Part shown: positions 1 through 7,881 of the stretch, piece by piece
Layout: every line of letters begins with the position of its first letter
Position numbering within the stretch: the first letter of the stretch is position 1
NCBI RefSeq assembly: GCF_900696085.1
Contig: NZ_CAADFC020000016.1
Span: 806,001 to 870,000, forward strand
DNA from: Bradyrhizobium ivorense
GTDB lineage: Bacteria; Pseudomonadota; Alphaproteobacteria; Rhizobiales; Xanthobacteraceae
Direction of reading: 5' to 3'
DNA length: 64,000 nucleotides
Notes under the pieces: generated by a model
Told to the model about the DNA's origin: nothing
Databases searched by the model: none
Seen by the model: the letters and a program-made list of their open reading frames with translations, nothing else
Position numbers and translations under genes: made by a program

Positions 1-490
1 TCGCGTTATTCCATGAGCCAAACTGCCCTGACTCAGACGCCGCATCCCGCAACCTGGGCGCTCCCACGATCCCGGATGCCAGAAGGCGCAATTGCAATGA
101 TCATCTGCTCCTGCAATGTCCTCAGCGATCATGATGCACGGCTACGGCTTCTCCGGCAAGCTGCCGAATGCATTGTCCTCGCCCTGCCCGGGAAGACGTA
201 TGTGCCGACATTCTCCGTGCGCCGTCGCTCAAGATATTCGACGTCATTGGCCCATCCAGCAGCTCGCGGATCAGCGTCACGCGGTCAGTCTCGCGCCAAG
301 CGCAACCGAATCGACCCCCGAAGTCGTCCACCACGAGGTAAGTGTCTCGCTCGGGATTGTGGGCACACTGGATGGGGTACGCATGACAAGAGGCTCGCCG
401 GGATTTCGAGTCCGAGCCGGGTTCGATTCCGGTCGGGGCGATTGTCAAGACCGGAAGGGCATTGGGGCATGCCTGCTGCCGGGGTTTTTA

Positions 491-610
491 TCGGCAAATG
501 CCGCGCGTCATCCTGCTGGTATTTGTGCTGGTATCGGCAGCAATCGACGACAAAACTGGTTTCAAATTCAAAGGGTTACGGCTCTAGGCAATTATCGGCC
601 AGGGGCACCA
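491..610 (+). repeat. 120-bp direct repeat, left copy (att-like)
   Basis: This block matches 56505-56624 in the same orientation at 109 of 120 positions by my alignment, without gaps. It ends with the identical string ATTATCGGCCAGGGGCACCA. Inside it are two GCTGGTAT octamers (515-522 and 527-534), 12 bp apart, about one helical turn, as expected for a tandem protein-binding site. A T-arm-like GGGTTCGATTCCG lies 72 bp upstream, and the right copy has the same layout. The likeliest reading is an attachment-site or island-end repeat. No integrase survives beside this copy. Confidence 0.75.
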
Positions 611-729
611 CGGAAAAAAATAATAATAATAACAATAACTTAAGCCAATGGTTCGATTCCGGATTTCTCCGGAAAACTTTCGCGATGCATTGAAAATACG
701 AGCAAAAGCCCACTGCAGCCGTCCGCTTT

Positions 730-749
730 GCTGGTATTTTTGCTGGTAT
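730..749 (+). repeat. Tandem GCTGGTAT octamers, 12-bp period
   Basis: Two GCTGGTAT octamers at 730-737 and 742-749 repeat the arrangement found inside the two 120-bp repeats. A GGTTCGATTCC core sits about 70 bp upstream. This may be a third, more diverged attachment-type site placed in tandem after the first. Function is inferred from position and repetition only. Confidence 0.45.
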
Positions 750-1189
750 CGCCAAGCCAAACGCGCCGCGGCGGATTTCGATATTCCCGACGAGGGAATT
801 AGGCGCCGCATGCCCCGTTCACCGCTTAACGCGTGACGTTCGGACGTCAAACTCAAATGACCAACCCCGAGTTGGCTGGCCATAGAGGAACGCGAACGCG
901 TTCACGATTGCTTCGATGCTGATCAGGCTTTCTTCCCGGCTGGCTGAGGGGAAGCGATTGAAAATTTTGTCCCCGGCGATAGCGCCGTCGACGATGACGT
1001 GACCGACATGGATTCCATCCTCGGCGTATTCCTCCGCCATGCCCTGCGCGAGCGTTCGAAGCCCAGCCCTCGCTCAGTTGAATGCGCCATGGTTCGGCCT
1101 GCCGCGAAGCGATGCGCTGGCATGGCTCGTCCAAGTATTGGCCCAACCTTTCGATTTCCGTCGGTGCTGGACAGCCGGGCTGTTGGCGT

Positions 1190-1239
1190 TTGCCCTCCGA
1201 AGGCGAAGGCCACACGTTCGAATCGTGTCGGGTGCGCCA
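1190..1239 (+). pseudogene. tRNA-Arg(CCG) 3' fragment
   Basis: The last 50 nt fold as the 3' part of a tRNA. The anticodon stem is TTGCC/GGCGA around loop CTCCGAA (anticodon CCG), followed by a 5-nt variable loop. The T-stem ACACG/CGTGT is perfect around TTCGAAT, then come acceptor strand CGGGTGC, discriminator G and encoded CCA. The 5' half is missing: no GCACCCG acceptor strand or D-arm precedes it. Such 3'-only tRNA pieces are left where tyrosine integrases recombine in tRNA genes. It cannot work as a tRNA. Confidence 0.75.
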
Positions 1240-1753
1240 TTTTTGCCATCTCCACTACGGCTTAGCCGAAAATCACTGCCAAAACTGCGAATGACGACTC
1301 CAGCCAGCAGCGATATTAAGGTACGCGCATTCAGCAGCGCTGCGCGAAGAATCAGCGCCAATGCGCAAGATCGCATCCACTCTCCAGAAATCTAAGATGA
1401 CTGCCAACAAGTGACCGTCGCATTGCGAAGGTTTTGCCGCAGACGAAAAGCACGGTTGGACGAATCGTCAACATCGCTTCCGCGCATGGCCCCATCGCCT
1501 CGGCCGTACAGTGCGCTTAGATTTCATCACCGACGCGAGAACCGCCGCGTTTCGCGGCTAGCGCAATTCGCGGCACTGGTTCGAGCGCTACTTTCAGGAG
1601 TAGAAAATCGTAGAAGATCGTACTTTAGCGCGCAAAATCGCACGATTGTAGCGGGGGAACGACTCGAAGCCCCGACTGCACCGCTTCTTTTCGCCCTCGG
1701 ATATTGGCGTTGGGCCCGAGTTGCGTATCAGCTCCATCACTCGAGGGCCGAGT

Positions 1754-2986
1754 TCATGACGCAATGCCGTCGAGATCAACCATATTCCCGACCGGCATCC
1801 AGTTAGCGCCGTCAAAGCGGGTGATTTGAAGGTTATGGACGGCACGATAGTCGGTTGGAGAGTTGTTGACCTTGATGCCATCCAGAAACAGCGGCGGCTG
1901 CTCGTCCTTCAGAGACGTTGCATGCTTCAGCAGATGTTCGCGCGTGAGTTCGTCGCCACATCGCCTCAAAACCTGCTCGATCATGTAGGCGTTGTTGTAG
2001 CCGGGCGTTGCGGTGTTGTCGTCGATGCCAACGGACGGCAGGTATTTCTTCATGAACTCGACATAGGCCCTGACACGAGGCTTGTCGCGCTGGTGCGGAT
2101 CGGTCGCTATGACTTCCCACCAGGCCGAAATCAGTCCCCTGGCATTGTCGAGACCGGCTGGCGCCAGCGTTCCGCCAACCGAACTGCAATTCGAATTGAC
2201 GATGTGGAGAGGCTTCCAGCCGAGGGCAGCCACCTTGCGGATGCCTTGTGCCGCGAACTTGGAATAAGTGAGCTGTACGAAGACGTCGGCGCCCGCCCCC
2301 TTGCAATCGGCGACCTGGTTGTCGATCGAGGGTTCAGTGATCTCGTGACTGATCTCCTTGACGATGGCAGTGGTGTTGCCGCCGAGCCCTTTCTTGAGAC
2401 CGCGAAGGAAATCCTTGCCGAGATCGTCGTTCACATACTGAACCGCAATCTTTGCATCCGGCCTTTGGTTGAGGATGAATGCGCCTAGTGCCGCTCCCTG
2501 CGCGACGTAGATCGGGTAGAACGGCACGATCCAGGGAAATTCCTTGGGATCGTTGAAACGCTCGGCACCCGATGTCAGGAACAGGTTCGGCACCTTCTTG
2601 GCATTGAGATATTTTTGCACAGCGGCATTGGTTGCCGTACCGAGAAATCCCGCGATCGCGAATACCTCTTCGGATTCGACAAGCTTGCGGGTTTGCTCGA
2701 CCGCCTTCGGCGGCGAGAACGCATTGTCGAGCGAGATCAGGTTGACCTTCCGACCGTTGATACCGCCATTGTCGTTGATCATCTGGAAATAGGCGGTTTG
2801 CGCCTGTCCGTAGACGCCATAGCCGGATGCGGGCCCGCTGTAGGGTGCGGTGGTCCCGAGCTTGATCTCCGTATCAGTGACGCCCGGTCCATAGTTGCCG
2901 GCCGCGCGCGACCGCGACGTGCCCACGAATGCAAGCGCACTCGCCCCGAGGCCCGCGACCGCCGATCTTCGCGAAATCAGTCCCAT
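1754..2986 (-). CDS. Branched-chain-type ABC transporter substrate-binding protein
   Basis: A 410-aa periplasmic binding protein of the LivK/Peripla_BP_6 family. The N-terminus has twin Arg followed by a hydrophobic stretch (SRRSAVAGLGASALA), a Tat- or Sec-type signal peptide. The mature part opens with the family's ITD-TEIKLGTTAPYSG-type segment. I chose the second of two close ATGs (2986 rather than 2992) because GGAGG lies about 7 nt before it. It is the last gene of the minus-strand arm of the aromatic cluster, 77 bp after the hydratase. It probably binds the aromatic substrate or a related acid. No permease or ATPase gene is beside it, so it must use transporter parts encoded elsewhere or act alone. 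Confidence 0.9.
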   Translation of the reverse strand: MGLISRRSAVAGLGASALAFVGTSRSRAAGNYGPGVTDTEIKLGTTAPYSGPASGYGVYGQAQTAYFQMINDNGGINGRKVNLISLDNAFSPPKAVEQTRKLVESEEVFAIAGFLGTATNAAVQKYLNAKKVPNLFLTSGAERFNDPKEFPWIVPFYPIYVAQGAALGAFILNQRPDAKIAVQYVNDDLGKDFLRGLKKGLGGNTTAIVKEISHEITEPSIDNQVADCKGAGADVFVQLTYSKFAAQGIRKVAALGWKPLHIVNSNCSSVGGTLAPAGLDNARGLISAWWEVIATDPHQRDKPRVRAYVEFMKKYLPSVGIDDNTATPGYNNAYMIEQVLRRCGDELTREHLLKHATSLKDEQPPLFLDGIKVNNSPTDYRAVHNLQITRFDGANWMPVGNMVDLDGIAS

Positions 2987-3063
2987 GTTCATTCCTCCCC
3001 TTTCGATTGTTGGTGATCTTGAAGCTCTTGAATCGGCTCCAATGGTCTGTTGCGCGGGCTCGG

Positions 3064-3843
3064 CTACGTGAACGTCACGCTGACGGGGCCAAAGCCGGAG
3101 ATCCTCGCCTCGTAGACTTCGTCGGCCGAGACCGGCGATACCGGGCCAAGGGCTCCCGTCAGTACAACGTCCCCGCTTCGCAGCGGCTGGCCAGCACGCG
3201 CCATGGCCCGCGCCAGCCAGAGCGCGGCACGCAAGGGATGACCGAGACAAGCCGAGCCGCAGCCGACGGACACGATCGCCCCGTTGCGGGTCATCGTCAT
3301 GCCGCAGGCCTCGAGATCCACATCCGTCAACCGCCGGGGCGAAGCACCGAGCACGTAGCGCGCGCTCGAGCCGTTGTCTGCGACGGTATCTAGAATGCTG
3401 ATCTTCCAATCCCGTATCCGGCTGTCGACCACTTCAAGTGCTGCCACAGCATAGGCGGTCGATCGCATCAGCTCGCCGAGCGTGACGTCTTCGCCGGCGA
3501 GATCGCGCTCCAGAACGAGTGCAATCTCGGCTTCGATCCGGGGCTGAATCAGCCGCGCAGTTGCGATCGCCTCTCCGGTCGGGACCTCCATGTCAGCAAA
3601 CAGGGCGCCATAGTCGGGCTGATCGACGCCAAGCTGCTGCTGTACGGCCTTCGACGTGAGACCGATCTTTCGGCCCACCAATCGTCTCCCGCCTGCGATG
3701 CCGCGCCGGGTCACCTCGGACTGCACCGCGTAAGCGATCGCGATGTTACCCTCGCCGATCTCGGCGGCGATCGGCTCAATTGACTGCCGGGCAGATTCCG
3801 CGTGTTGCAAGCGGGTCGCAAGCCTGTCAACGAGCGCGTTCAT
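3064..3843 (-). CDS. 2-oxopent-4-enoate hydratase family protein
   Basis: A 259-aa protein of the MhpD/DmpE hydratase family (FAH superfold). This family adds water to 2-hydroxypenta-2,4-dienoate, giving 4-hydroxy-2-oxovalerate, in meta-cleavage pathways. Family signs are the GRKIGLTS segment, the RIEAEIA(L/V) metal-binding Glu pair in the middle and a C-terminal SGDVVLTG motif. Length fits (about 260 aa). Its ATG overlaps the stop of the upstream hydrolase by 4 bp, implying translational coupling. Aldolase and acylating aldehyde dehydrogenase, the usual next steps, are not in this cluster, so the product must be finished by enzymes elsewhere. Confidence 0.88.
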   Translation of the reverse strand: MNALVDRLATRLQHAESARQSIEPIAAEIGEGNIAIAYAVQSEVTRRGIAGGRRLVGRKIGLTSKAVQQQLGVDQPDYGALFADMEVPTGEAIATARLIQPRIEAEIALVLERDLAGEDVTLGELMRSTAYAVAALEVVDSRIRDWKISILDTVADNGSSARYVLGASPRRLTDVDLEACGMTMTRNGAIVSVGCGSACLGHPLRAALWLARAMARAGQPLRSGDVVLTGALGPVSPVSADEVYEARISGFGPVSVTFT

Positions 3844-4649
3844 GGCCGGTCCAGGAAGTCGGCGACCAGCGCGTTGAACTCATCGGCCTTCTCCCACTGC
3901 GCCCAGTGACCGCATTTGGGATAAACGTGAAGCTGCGCGTTCGGCATGGTTTTGAGCAGAATGAAGGCGGAATCGAGCGGCACGACGCGATCGTCGCGCC
4001 CCCACACGATCAACGTCCGGTGCTTCAGCGCAGCCAGATTCTCGCGCCAGATGTCGAGCGGCGGCCGCTTGAAGATGTCGATGACATCCTTGCGTGTCGC
4101 GGCCTTCAACCGCTCCTCAAGCAATGCATCGGTGATCGATTTCGTATCGAACACCAGGAGTTCGATGACGCCCTTCAACTTCTGCATCGAAGGACCGTCG
4201 CCCGCATGGAACATCGCCATGCGGCGCAGGCCTTCCGTCGGCATCGGCGTGAAGATCGCTTGGCTGCCACCCGTCCCCATCAGCACCAGGCGGTTGACCC
4301 GCTCCGGCGCGCGTAGCGCAACCATCAGCGAGGTCGCGCCACCCAGGGAGTTGCCGACAAAACTGGCCGTCTGAACGCCGATCGCGTCCATGAACGCGCG
4401 GACGAACTCGCCCATTGCCTCGAAGATCGGTCCGTCCTTCAGCTTGCCTTCGGTCTCGCCAAAGCCGGGTAAGTCAACGACGATGACACGACGGCGCGCC
4501 GCCAGCGCCTCAACATTCTTGCGGTAGTTGCTCAGGCCCGAGGCGCCTGGTCCACCACCGTGGACCAGAATCGTCGGCTCTCCCTGCCCGACATCATGAT
4601 AACGCGTGCGGGTCCCCGCCACGTCGATGAACTTGTCACTTAGATCCAC
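3840..4649 (-). CDS. Alpha/beta hydrolase, meta-cleavage product hydrolase type
   Basis: A 269-aa alpha/beta hydrolase resembling MhpC, BphD and CmtE. The oxyanion-hole motif HGGGPGASG is at residues 30-38, the nucleophile elbow GNSLGG is near residue 100, and the catalytic His is in CGHWAQWE near the C-terminus. These enzymes cut the C-C bond of the yellow ring-fission product, releasing 2-hydroxypentadienoate and a carboxylic acid. It sits between a hydratase (4-bp overlap) and an acyl-CoA ligase, which fits cleavage followed by use of both products. The side-chain acid released is unknown. Confidence 0.88.
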   Translation of the reverse strand: MDLSDKFIDVAGTRTRYHDVGQGEPTILVHGGGPGASGLSNYRKNVEALAARRRVIVVDLPGFGETEGKLKDGPIFEAMGEFVRAFMDAIGVQTASFVGNSLGGATSLMVALRAPERVNRLVLMGTGGSQAIFTPMPTEGLRRMAMFHAGDGPSMQKLKGVIELLVFDTKSITDALLEERLKAATRKDVIDIFKRPPLDIWRENLAALKHRTLIVWGRDDRVVPLDSAFILLKTMPNAQLHVYPKCGHWAQWEKADEFNALVADFLDRP

Positions 4650-4679
4650 GCTTGATCTCCTGTTCCTGGTAATGACCGA

Positions 4680-6188
4680 TCACATCGGCGGGATGCCGGA
4701 TTGTAGGTAGCGGTCGCGCAGCTTCCGCTTGAAGATCTTGCCGCTCGCCTCCCGCGGCAGGGTTTCGAAAACGAAGCGCTTGGGCACCTTGAAGCGCGCC
4801 AGACGCCTTTCGAGGAACGCCATGACGTCGGCCGGCGCAGGCTCGGCGTCCGGCTCGGCCTCGATCGCTGCAATCAGGCTTTCGCCGAATTCAGCGTCAG
4901 GCACGCCGAACACGGCGCAATCTCGTACGCCGGGACAATTGACCAGAACGTTCTCGATCTCAGCCGGGTAGATGTTGACCCCGCCCGAGATGACCATGTC
5001 GCGCTTGCGATCGCAGAGGTAGAGGAAGCCGTCGACGTCGAGATAACCGACATCTCCGCAGGTCACGAGCCCGGAACGGTCGACCTCCGAACGCTGCTCC
5101 GGACGGCCGTGGTAGGTGAAATCCGAATAGGCCTCCGTGCGCAGATAGATCTCGCCGATGCCTCCCTGGGCGACCTCGCGGCCGGCTTCGTCGTAGATCC
5201 TGAGCTCAGTGCCGGTCATCGGCCGGCCAACCGTCCCGGGATGCGCAAGCCATTCCTCGGTGTTGCAGCCGACCGCAGCGCCGGTCTCCGTCGCTCCATA
5301 GGTCTCGTGAATCACCGGCCCCCACCATTCAATCATCCCGCGCTTCACGTCCGGCGGACAGGCCGCGCCAGTGTGAGTCACCCAGCGGATCGACGACAGG
5401 TCGTACCTGCCGCGAACGGAGTCAGCGAGCCGCAGCAGACGCACGAACATGGTCGGCACCATCGTCAGATGCGTGATCCGATACTCGGCAATGACCCGCA
5501 GCAGATCCTCCGGATCGAAGCTCTGTTGCAGTACCGTGAGATCGGCGTGCTGGAAGGCCTGCCGTGCGAAAGCACCGGGCGATGCGTGATAGAGCGGCCC
5601 GCAGACGAAAGCGCGCATGCCAGCCTCGATGCCGTAGATCTCGCGAAGCAGCGCCGCGTTCTTCTTGATCTGCTCCGGCGTCATTGGTGCGCGCCGAACG
5701 CCCTTCGGATGCCCCGTCGTGCCCGACGTGTAGATCATCGTGCCCCGCGGCGCGCGCGCAGGCTGTTCCCATCGAACGGCGTTGTCGCGAAACAGTGGCC
5801 AATCCCGCGCGTGAAAGGGCGATGGTGACGACGAAGCGGTCGCGGCCGCATCATCCATGATAAAAGTCGGCAGTTCGGCCGGAATGACCGGTTGGGCCGC
5901 CGCAATCAGATCGCTGTGTCCGATCAAGGCCCGGGGCGTGCAATCGGCAAGAATGTAGCCGATCTCGTCGGCCTTGCTGTGCCAGTTCAATGGGACAACA
6001 TAGGCACCCAGCAACGCAGCCGCATGCAGGACTTCGAAATAGCAGGGGTCGTTGCGGATCAGCAGCGCGATTGCATCACCTTCGCGGACACCAATTGCGT
6101 CAAGTGCCGTGGCCGCACGACTGCCCTGGTCGAGCAGTTGCTGGCGCGCAACGCGACACTCCCCGATCACGATCGTCTTGTCTGCCAT
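4680..6188 (-). CDS. AMP-dependent acyl-CoA ligase
   Basis: A 502-aa member of the adenylate-forming acyl-CoA synthetase family. Motifs in order are YTSGTTGHPKGV (phosphate loop), YGATETG, GDVGYLDVDGFLYL, DRKRDMVISGGVNIYPAEIE (hinge) and C-terminal PREASGKIFKR with the catalytic Lys. The open frame extends further 5', but the start at 6188 is preceded by GGAGTGAG and begins the recognisable protein. It lies between the meta-cleavage hydrolase and a small unknown gene in the same direction. It probably activates the acid released by the hydrolase; this is inferred from gene order. Confidence 0.9.
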   Translation of the reverse strand: MADKTIVIGECRVARQQLLDQGSRAATALDAIGVREGDAIALLIRNDPCYFEVLHAAALLGAYVVPLNWHSKADEIGYILADCTPRALIGHSDLIAAAQPVIPAELPTFIMDDAAATASSSPSPFHARDWPLFRDNAVRWEQPARAPRGTMIYTSGTTGHPKGVRRAPMTPEQIKKNAALLREIYGIEAGMRAFVCGPLYHASPGAFARQAFQHADLTVLQQSFDPEDLLRVIAEYRITHLTMVPTMFVRLLRLADSVRGRYDLSSIRWVTHTGAACPPDVKRGMIEWWGPVIHETYGATETGAAVGCNTEEWLAHPGTVGRPMTGTELRIYDEAGREVAQGGIGEIYLRTEAYSDFTYHGRPEQRSEVDRSGLVTCGDVGYLDVDGFLYLCDRKRDMVISGGVNIYPAEIENVLVNCPGVRDCAVFGVPDAEFGESLIAAIEAEPDAEPAPADVMAFLERRLARFKVPKRFVFETLPREASGKIFKRKLRDRYLQSGIPPM

Positions 6189-6193
6189 TGCGC

Positions 6194-6676
6194 TCACTCC
6201 AGGCAAACCGTCACCCTGGCGCGAGCCGGCGGCACCAAAATGCGGTCGAGCAGCTCGAACGCCTCGTCCGAGAGCGCCAGCGGTATCGAATACGTCAATG
6301 CGTCCATATGACCGCTGAGAATGATGGGATACCGCCATTCAGCTTTCGCGATCGTGCGCCCTCGCCCACGCAATTCGAACACCAGCGGTTCGGGCTCGCT
6401 GGCGCCATGTCCGCTCTGATAGCCGTCTCCGATGGCATAGATCTCGCACGCAAAGAGCCCGGGACCACGGCGTTGGATCGCGATTTCGATGTCGAGCAAG
6501 CCGAATGCCGGATCAGCTGTCGCGCCGTCCTGATAGAAATAGACGAAGGGTATTCGGCCGTATTTGCAAACGCCCCGCGCCGCGTCCGATGGCACCTGCG
6601 CATCGCTACGGCCCGGTGTTCTCGGCGGAATTGGGCCGAGCAGACACATTTGAGGCAGTGAGCGACAGTCAGCCAT
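6194..6676 (-). CDS. Unknown 160-aa protein in the catabolic operon
   Basis: I do not recognise this protein. It is 160 aa, soluble, with no signal peptide or membrane segment. It has a central stretch rich in aromatic residues (RIPFVYFYQDG) and an acidic, strand-rich C-terminal half. Its start overlaps the end of the upstream amidohydrolase by 8 bp, and its stop lies 5 bp before the CoA ligase start, so it is tightly embedded in the operon. That placement suggests a pathway role, perhaps a small hydroxylase-type subunit, binding protein or NTF2-like isomerase, but no catalytic motif supports any of these. The ribosome-binding site is weak, consistent with translational coupling. Confidence 0.7.
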   Translation of the reverse strand: MADCRSLPQMCLLGPIPPRTPGRSDAQVPSDAARGVCKYGRIPFVYFYQDGATADPAFGLLDIEIAIQRRGPGLFACEIYAIGDGYQSGHGASEPEPLVFELRGRGRTIAKAEWRYPIILSGHMDALTYSIPLALSDEAFELLDRILVPPARARVTVCLE

Positions 6677-7712
6677 GGGATAGCCCCGTCGGCTTGCCCT
6701 TCGCGTGCACTGTTGTGCCATCAAGCGGCGCAACCTCGTAGCGCCGCCCGAGGAAACCAAAGGAATTCTCGGCGAGCACCGCCTCGCTGCTCAGCGCGCG
6801 CTTGGCGAACGCACCCGGCTGCTTCTGCCGTATTGCGAAGGGATAGTCGGACCCGACGACGATGCGGCTCTCGCCCACCGCGTGACCGAGGAACGAGAGC
6901 GAAACGGAATCGTACAGAATGCTATCGTACCAGAATTTGCGAGCGAGCTTCGATGGCGCCTGCGTCATCCTGCCTTTCGCGCCGAGCCCCCAGCCGAAAT
7001 CCATCCGCGGCAGTATCCAGGGCAGCGCCCCGCCGCCATGGCTCAGCAGGATTCGCAGCCGCGGAAATCTCTCGGGGACGCCGGCGGCCAACAACGACAC
7101 GGACGCGAGCGCCGTCTCAAGCGGAAACACGGCCGTGGCCGCGAATTCCGGGCTGGCGCCCACCCGCTCCAGCCCGGCTGGATGCAGCGGATGCACGAAG
7201 ACGCCGAGATCGAGCGATTGCGCGGCCTCGTAGATCGGAAACAGGATCTCGCTGCCGAGGGCCACGCCATTGATGTGTGTTCCGATCTCGACTCCGGCGA
7301 AACCGACCGCCTTGATCTTCTCGAGCTGCCGCACGGCGCGCGGCACATCCTGCATGCATACCATCCCCATCCCGGCGAAATGGTGCGGCGCTTGTGCCAC
7401 CATGCCTGCAATCTGATCGTTCATGACATCAGCGAGATACTCGGCGTCATCGGGCGGCAGCCAATGCGACAACAGCTCCGGCATCGGCGAGAGCACCTGC
7501 ATGTCGGTGCCGTCCTCGCGCATGTCGGCAAGCCGACGCTCGACGTCCCACGATCGCGTATCAATCTTTCGAAACGGCTTGCCGGCGATCATCACCGTGG
7601 CCTGATCGCCCGTCGAATGCTCGACGCTCGGCCAACGCGCGTCCCGCTTTGGGTCCGCGGGCAGCCGCGCAGGCACAACATGTGTGTGAATGTCAATCAC
7701 CGTTCCCAACAC
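6669..7712 (-). CDS. ACMSD-type amidohydrolase (possible decarboxylase)
   Basis: A 347-aa metal-dependent amidohydrolase of the amidohydrolase_2/ACMSD family. The N-terminal metal-binding DIHTH follows the start at once, FVHPLHP and LSHGGGALPW occur mid-protein, and GSDYPF supplies the late metal-site Asp. Several relatives are non-oxidative decarboxylases of aromatic or ring-opened acids. I chose the GTG at 7712, with an in-frame TTG at 7709, because AGGGAG lies just upstream and the open frame beyond has no family similarity. It is the first gene of the minus-strand arm. It may decarboxylate the substrate or the ring-fission product. A second family member is at 58725-59714. Confidence 0.85.
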   Translation of the reverse strand: MLGTVIDIHTHVVPARLPADPKRDARWPSVEHSTGDQATVMIAGKPFRKIDTRSWDVERRLADMREDGTDMQVLSPMPELLSHWLPPDDAEYLADVMNDQIAGMVAQAPHHFAGMGMVCMQDVPRAVRQLEKIKAVGFAGVEIGTHINGVALGSEILFPIYEAAQSLDLGVFVHPLHPAGLERVGASPEFAATAVFPLETALASVSLLAAGVPERFPRLRILLSHGGGALPWILPRMDFGWGLGAKGRMTQAPSKLARKFWYDSILYDSVSLSFLGHAVGESRIVVGSDYPFAIRQKQPGAFAKRALSSEAVLAENSFGFLGRRYEVAPLDGTTVHAKGKPTGLSHG

Positions 7713-7881
7713 GCTCTCCCTGTCGCCCTCTTGCGAGCTTCTTGTCGTGGTTCTTGTGCGCTCGCGCGTCACAGAATTCACTTTACAAACAGAAATGATT
7801 GTTTTTATCTTGGCTGTCAAGACGCCTTGGAACGTCACGGCAGCGACGAGCGGAAATGTCGCGCCAAGGGAGTGAACGACG
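7713..7881. promoter_or_regulatory. Divergent promoter/operator region of the aromatic cluster
   Basis: These 169 bp separate the two arms and must hold both promoters. The AT-rich core around 7780-7815 contains an inverted repeat, AAACA (7787-7791) and TGTTT (7800-7804), separated by 8 nt. The sequence ACAAACAGA at 7785-7793 equals the left half-site of the cumate operator bound by CymR, a TetR-family repressor, as I recall that operator. The right half and the spacing differ. Since the cluster encodes a TetR protein, this is the best candidate operator. Binding is inferred. Confidence 0.5.

Larger units (their letters stand above)
1..1753. other. Left flank without a convincing gene; att-like junk
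   Basis: No open frame here has a ribosome-binding site plus recognisable protein content. The stretch instead carries mobile-element boundary signals. A T-arm-like core GGGTTCGATTCCG lies at 419-431, a 120-bp repeat at 491-610, a second GGTTCGATTCC at about 653-663, a pair of GCTGGTAT octamers at 730-749 and a tRNA 3' fragment at 1190-1239. On the minus strand around 280-345 a degraded short coding segment (VVDDFG...WRETD) resembles a small rhizobial protein family, from memory only. I see nothing interpretable between 1240 and 1753. Confidence 0.5.

Noticed and set aside
280..345. A degraded small-protein segment shared with about 35640-35700
   Set aside because: Only a few residues (VDDFG/LDDFG) match and neither copy keeps a full frame; too weak to annotate.
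419..445. A possible tRNA T-arm (GGGTTCGATTCC) near 419
   Set aside because: The stem pairs are mismatched and no anticodon arm precedes it; kept only as an att-like core.
13..883. Overlapping open frames on both strands at the left end
   Set aside because: They read through repeat and T-arm-like sequence, lack ribosome-binding sites and encode low-complexity products such as poly-Asn or poly-Tyr.
1074..1376. A 100-codon minus-strand frame containing GAPDTIRTCGLRLRR
   Set aside because: This is antisense translation of the tRNA-Arg(CCG) fragment, a well-known annotation artefact.
1411..1806. A possible IS3-type transposase fragment (LDFITDAR)
   Set aside because: Only eight residues resemble the family and nothing adjacent extends the match.
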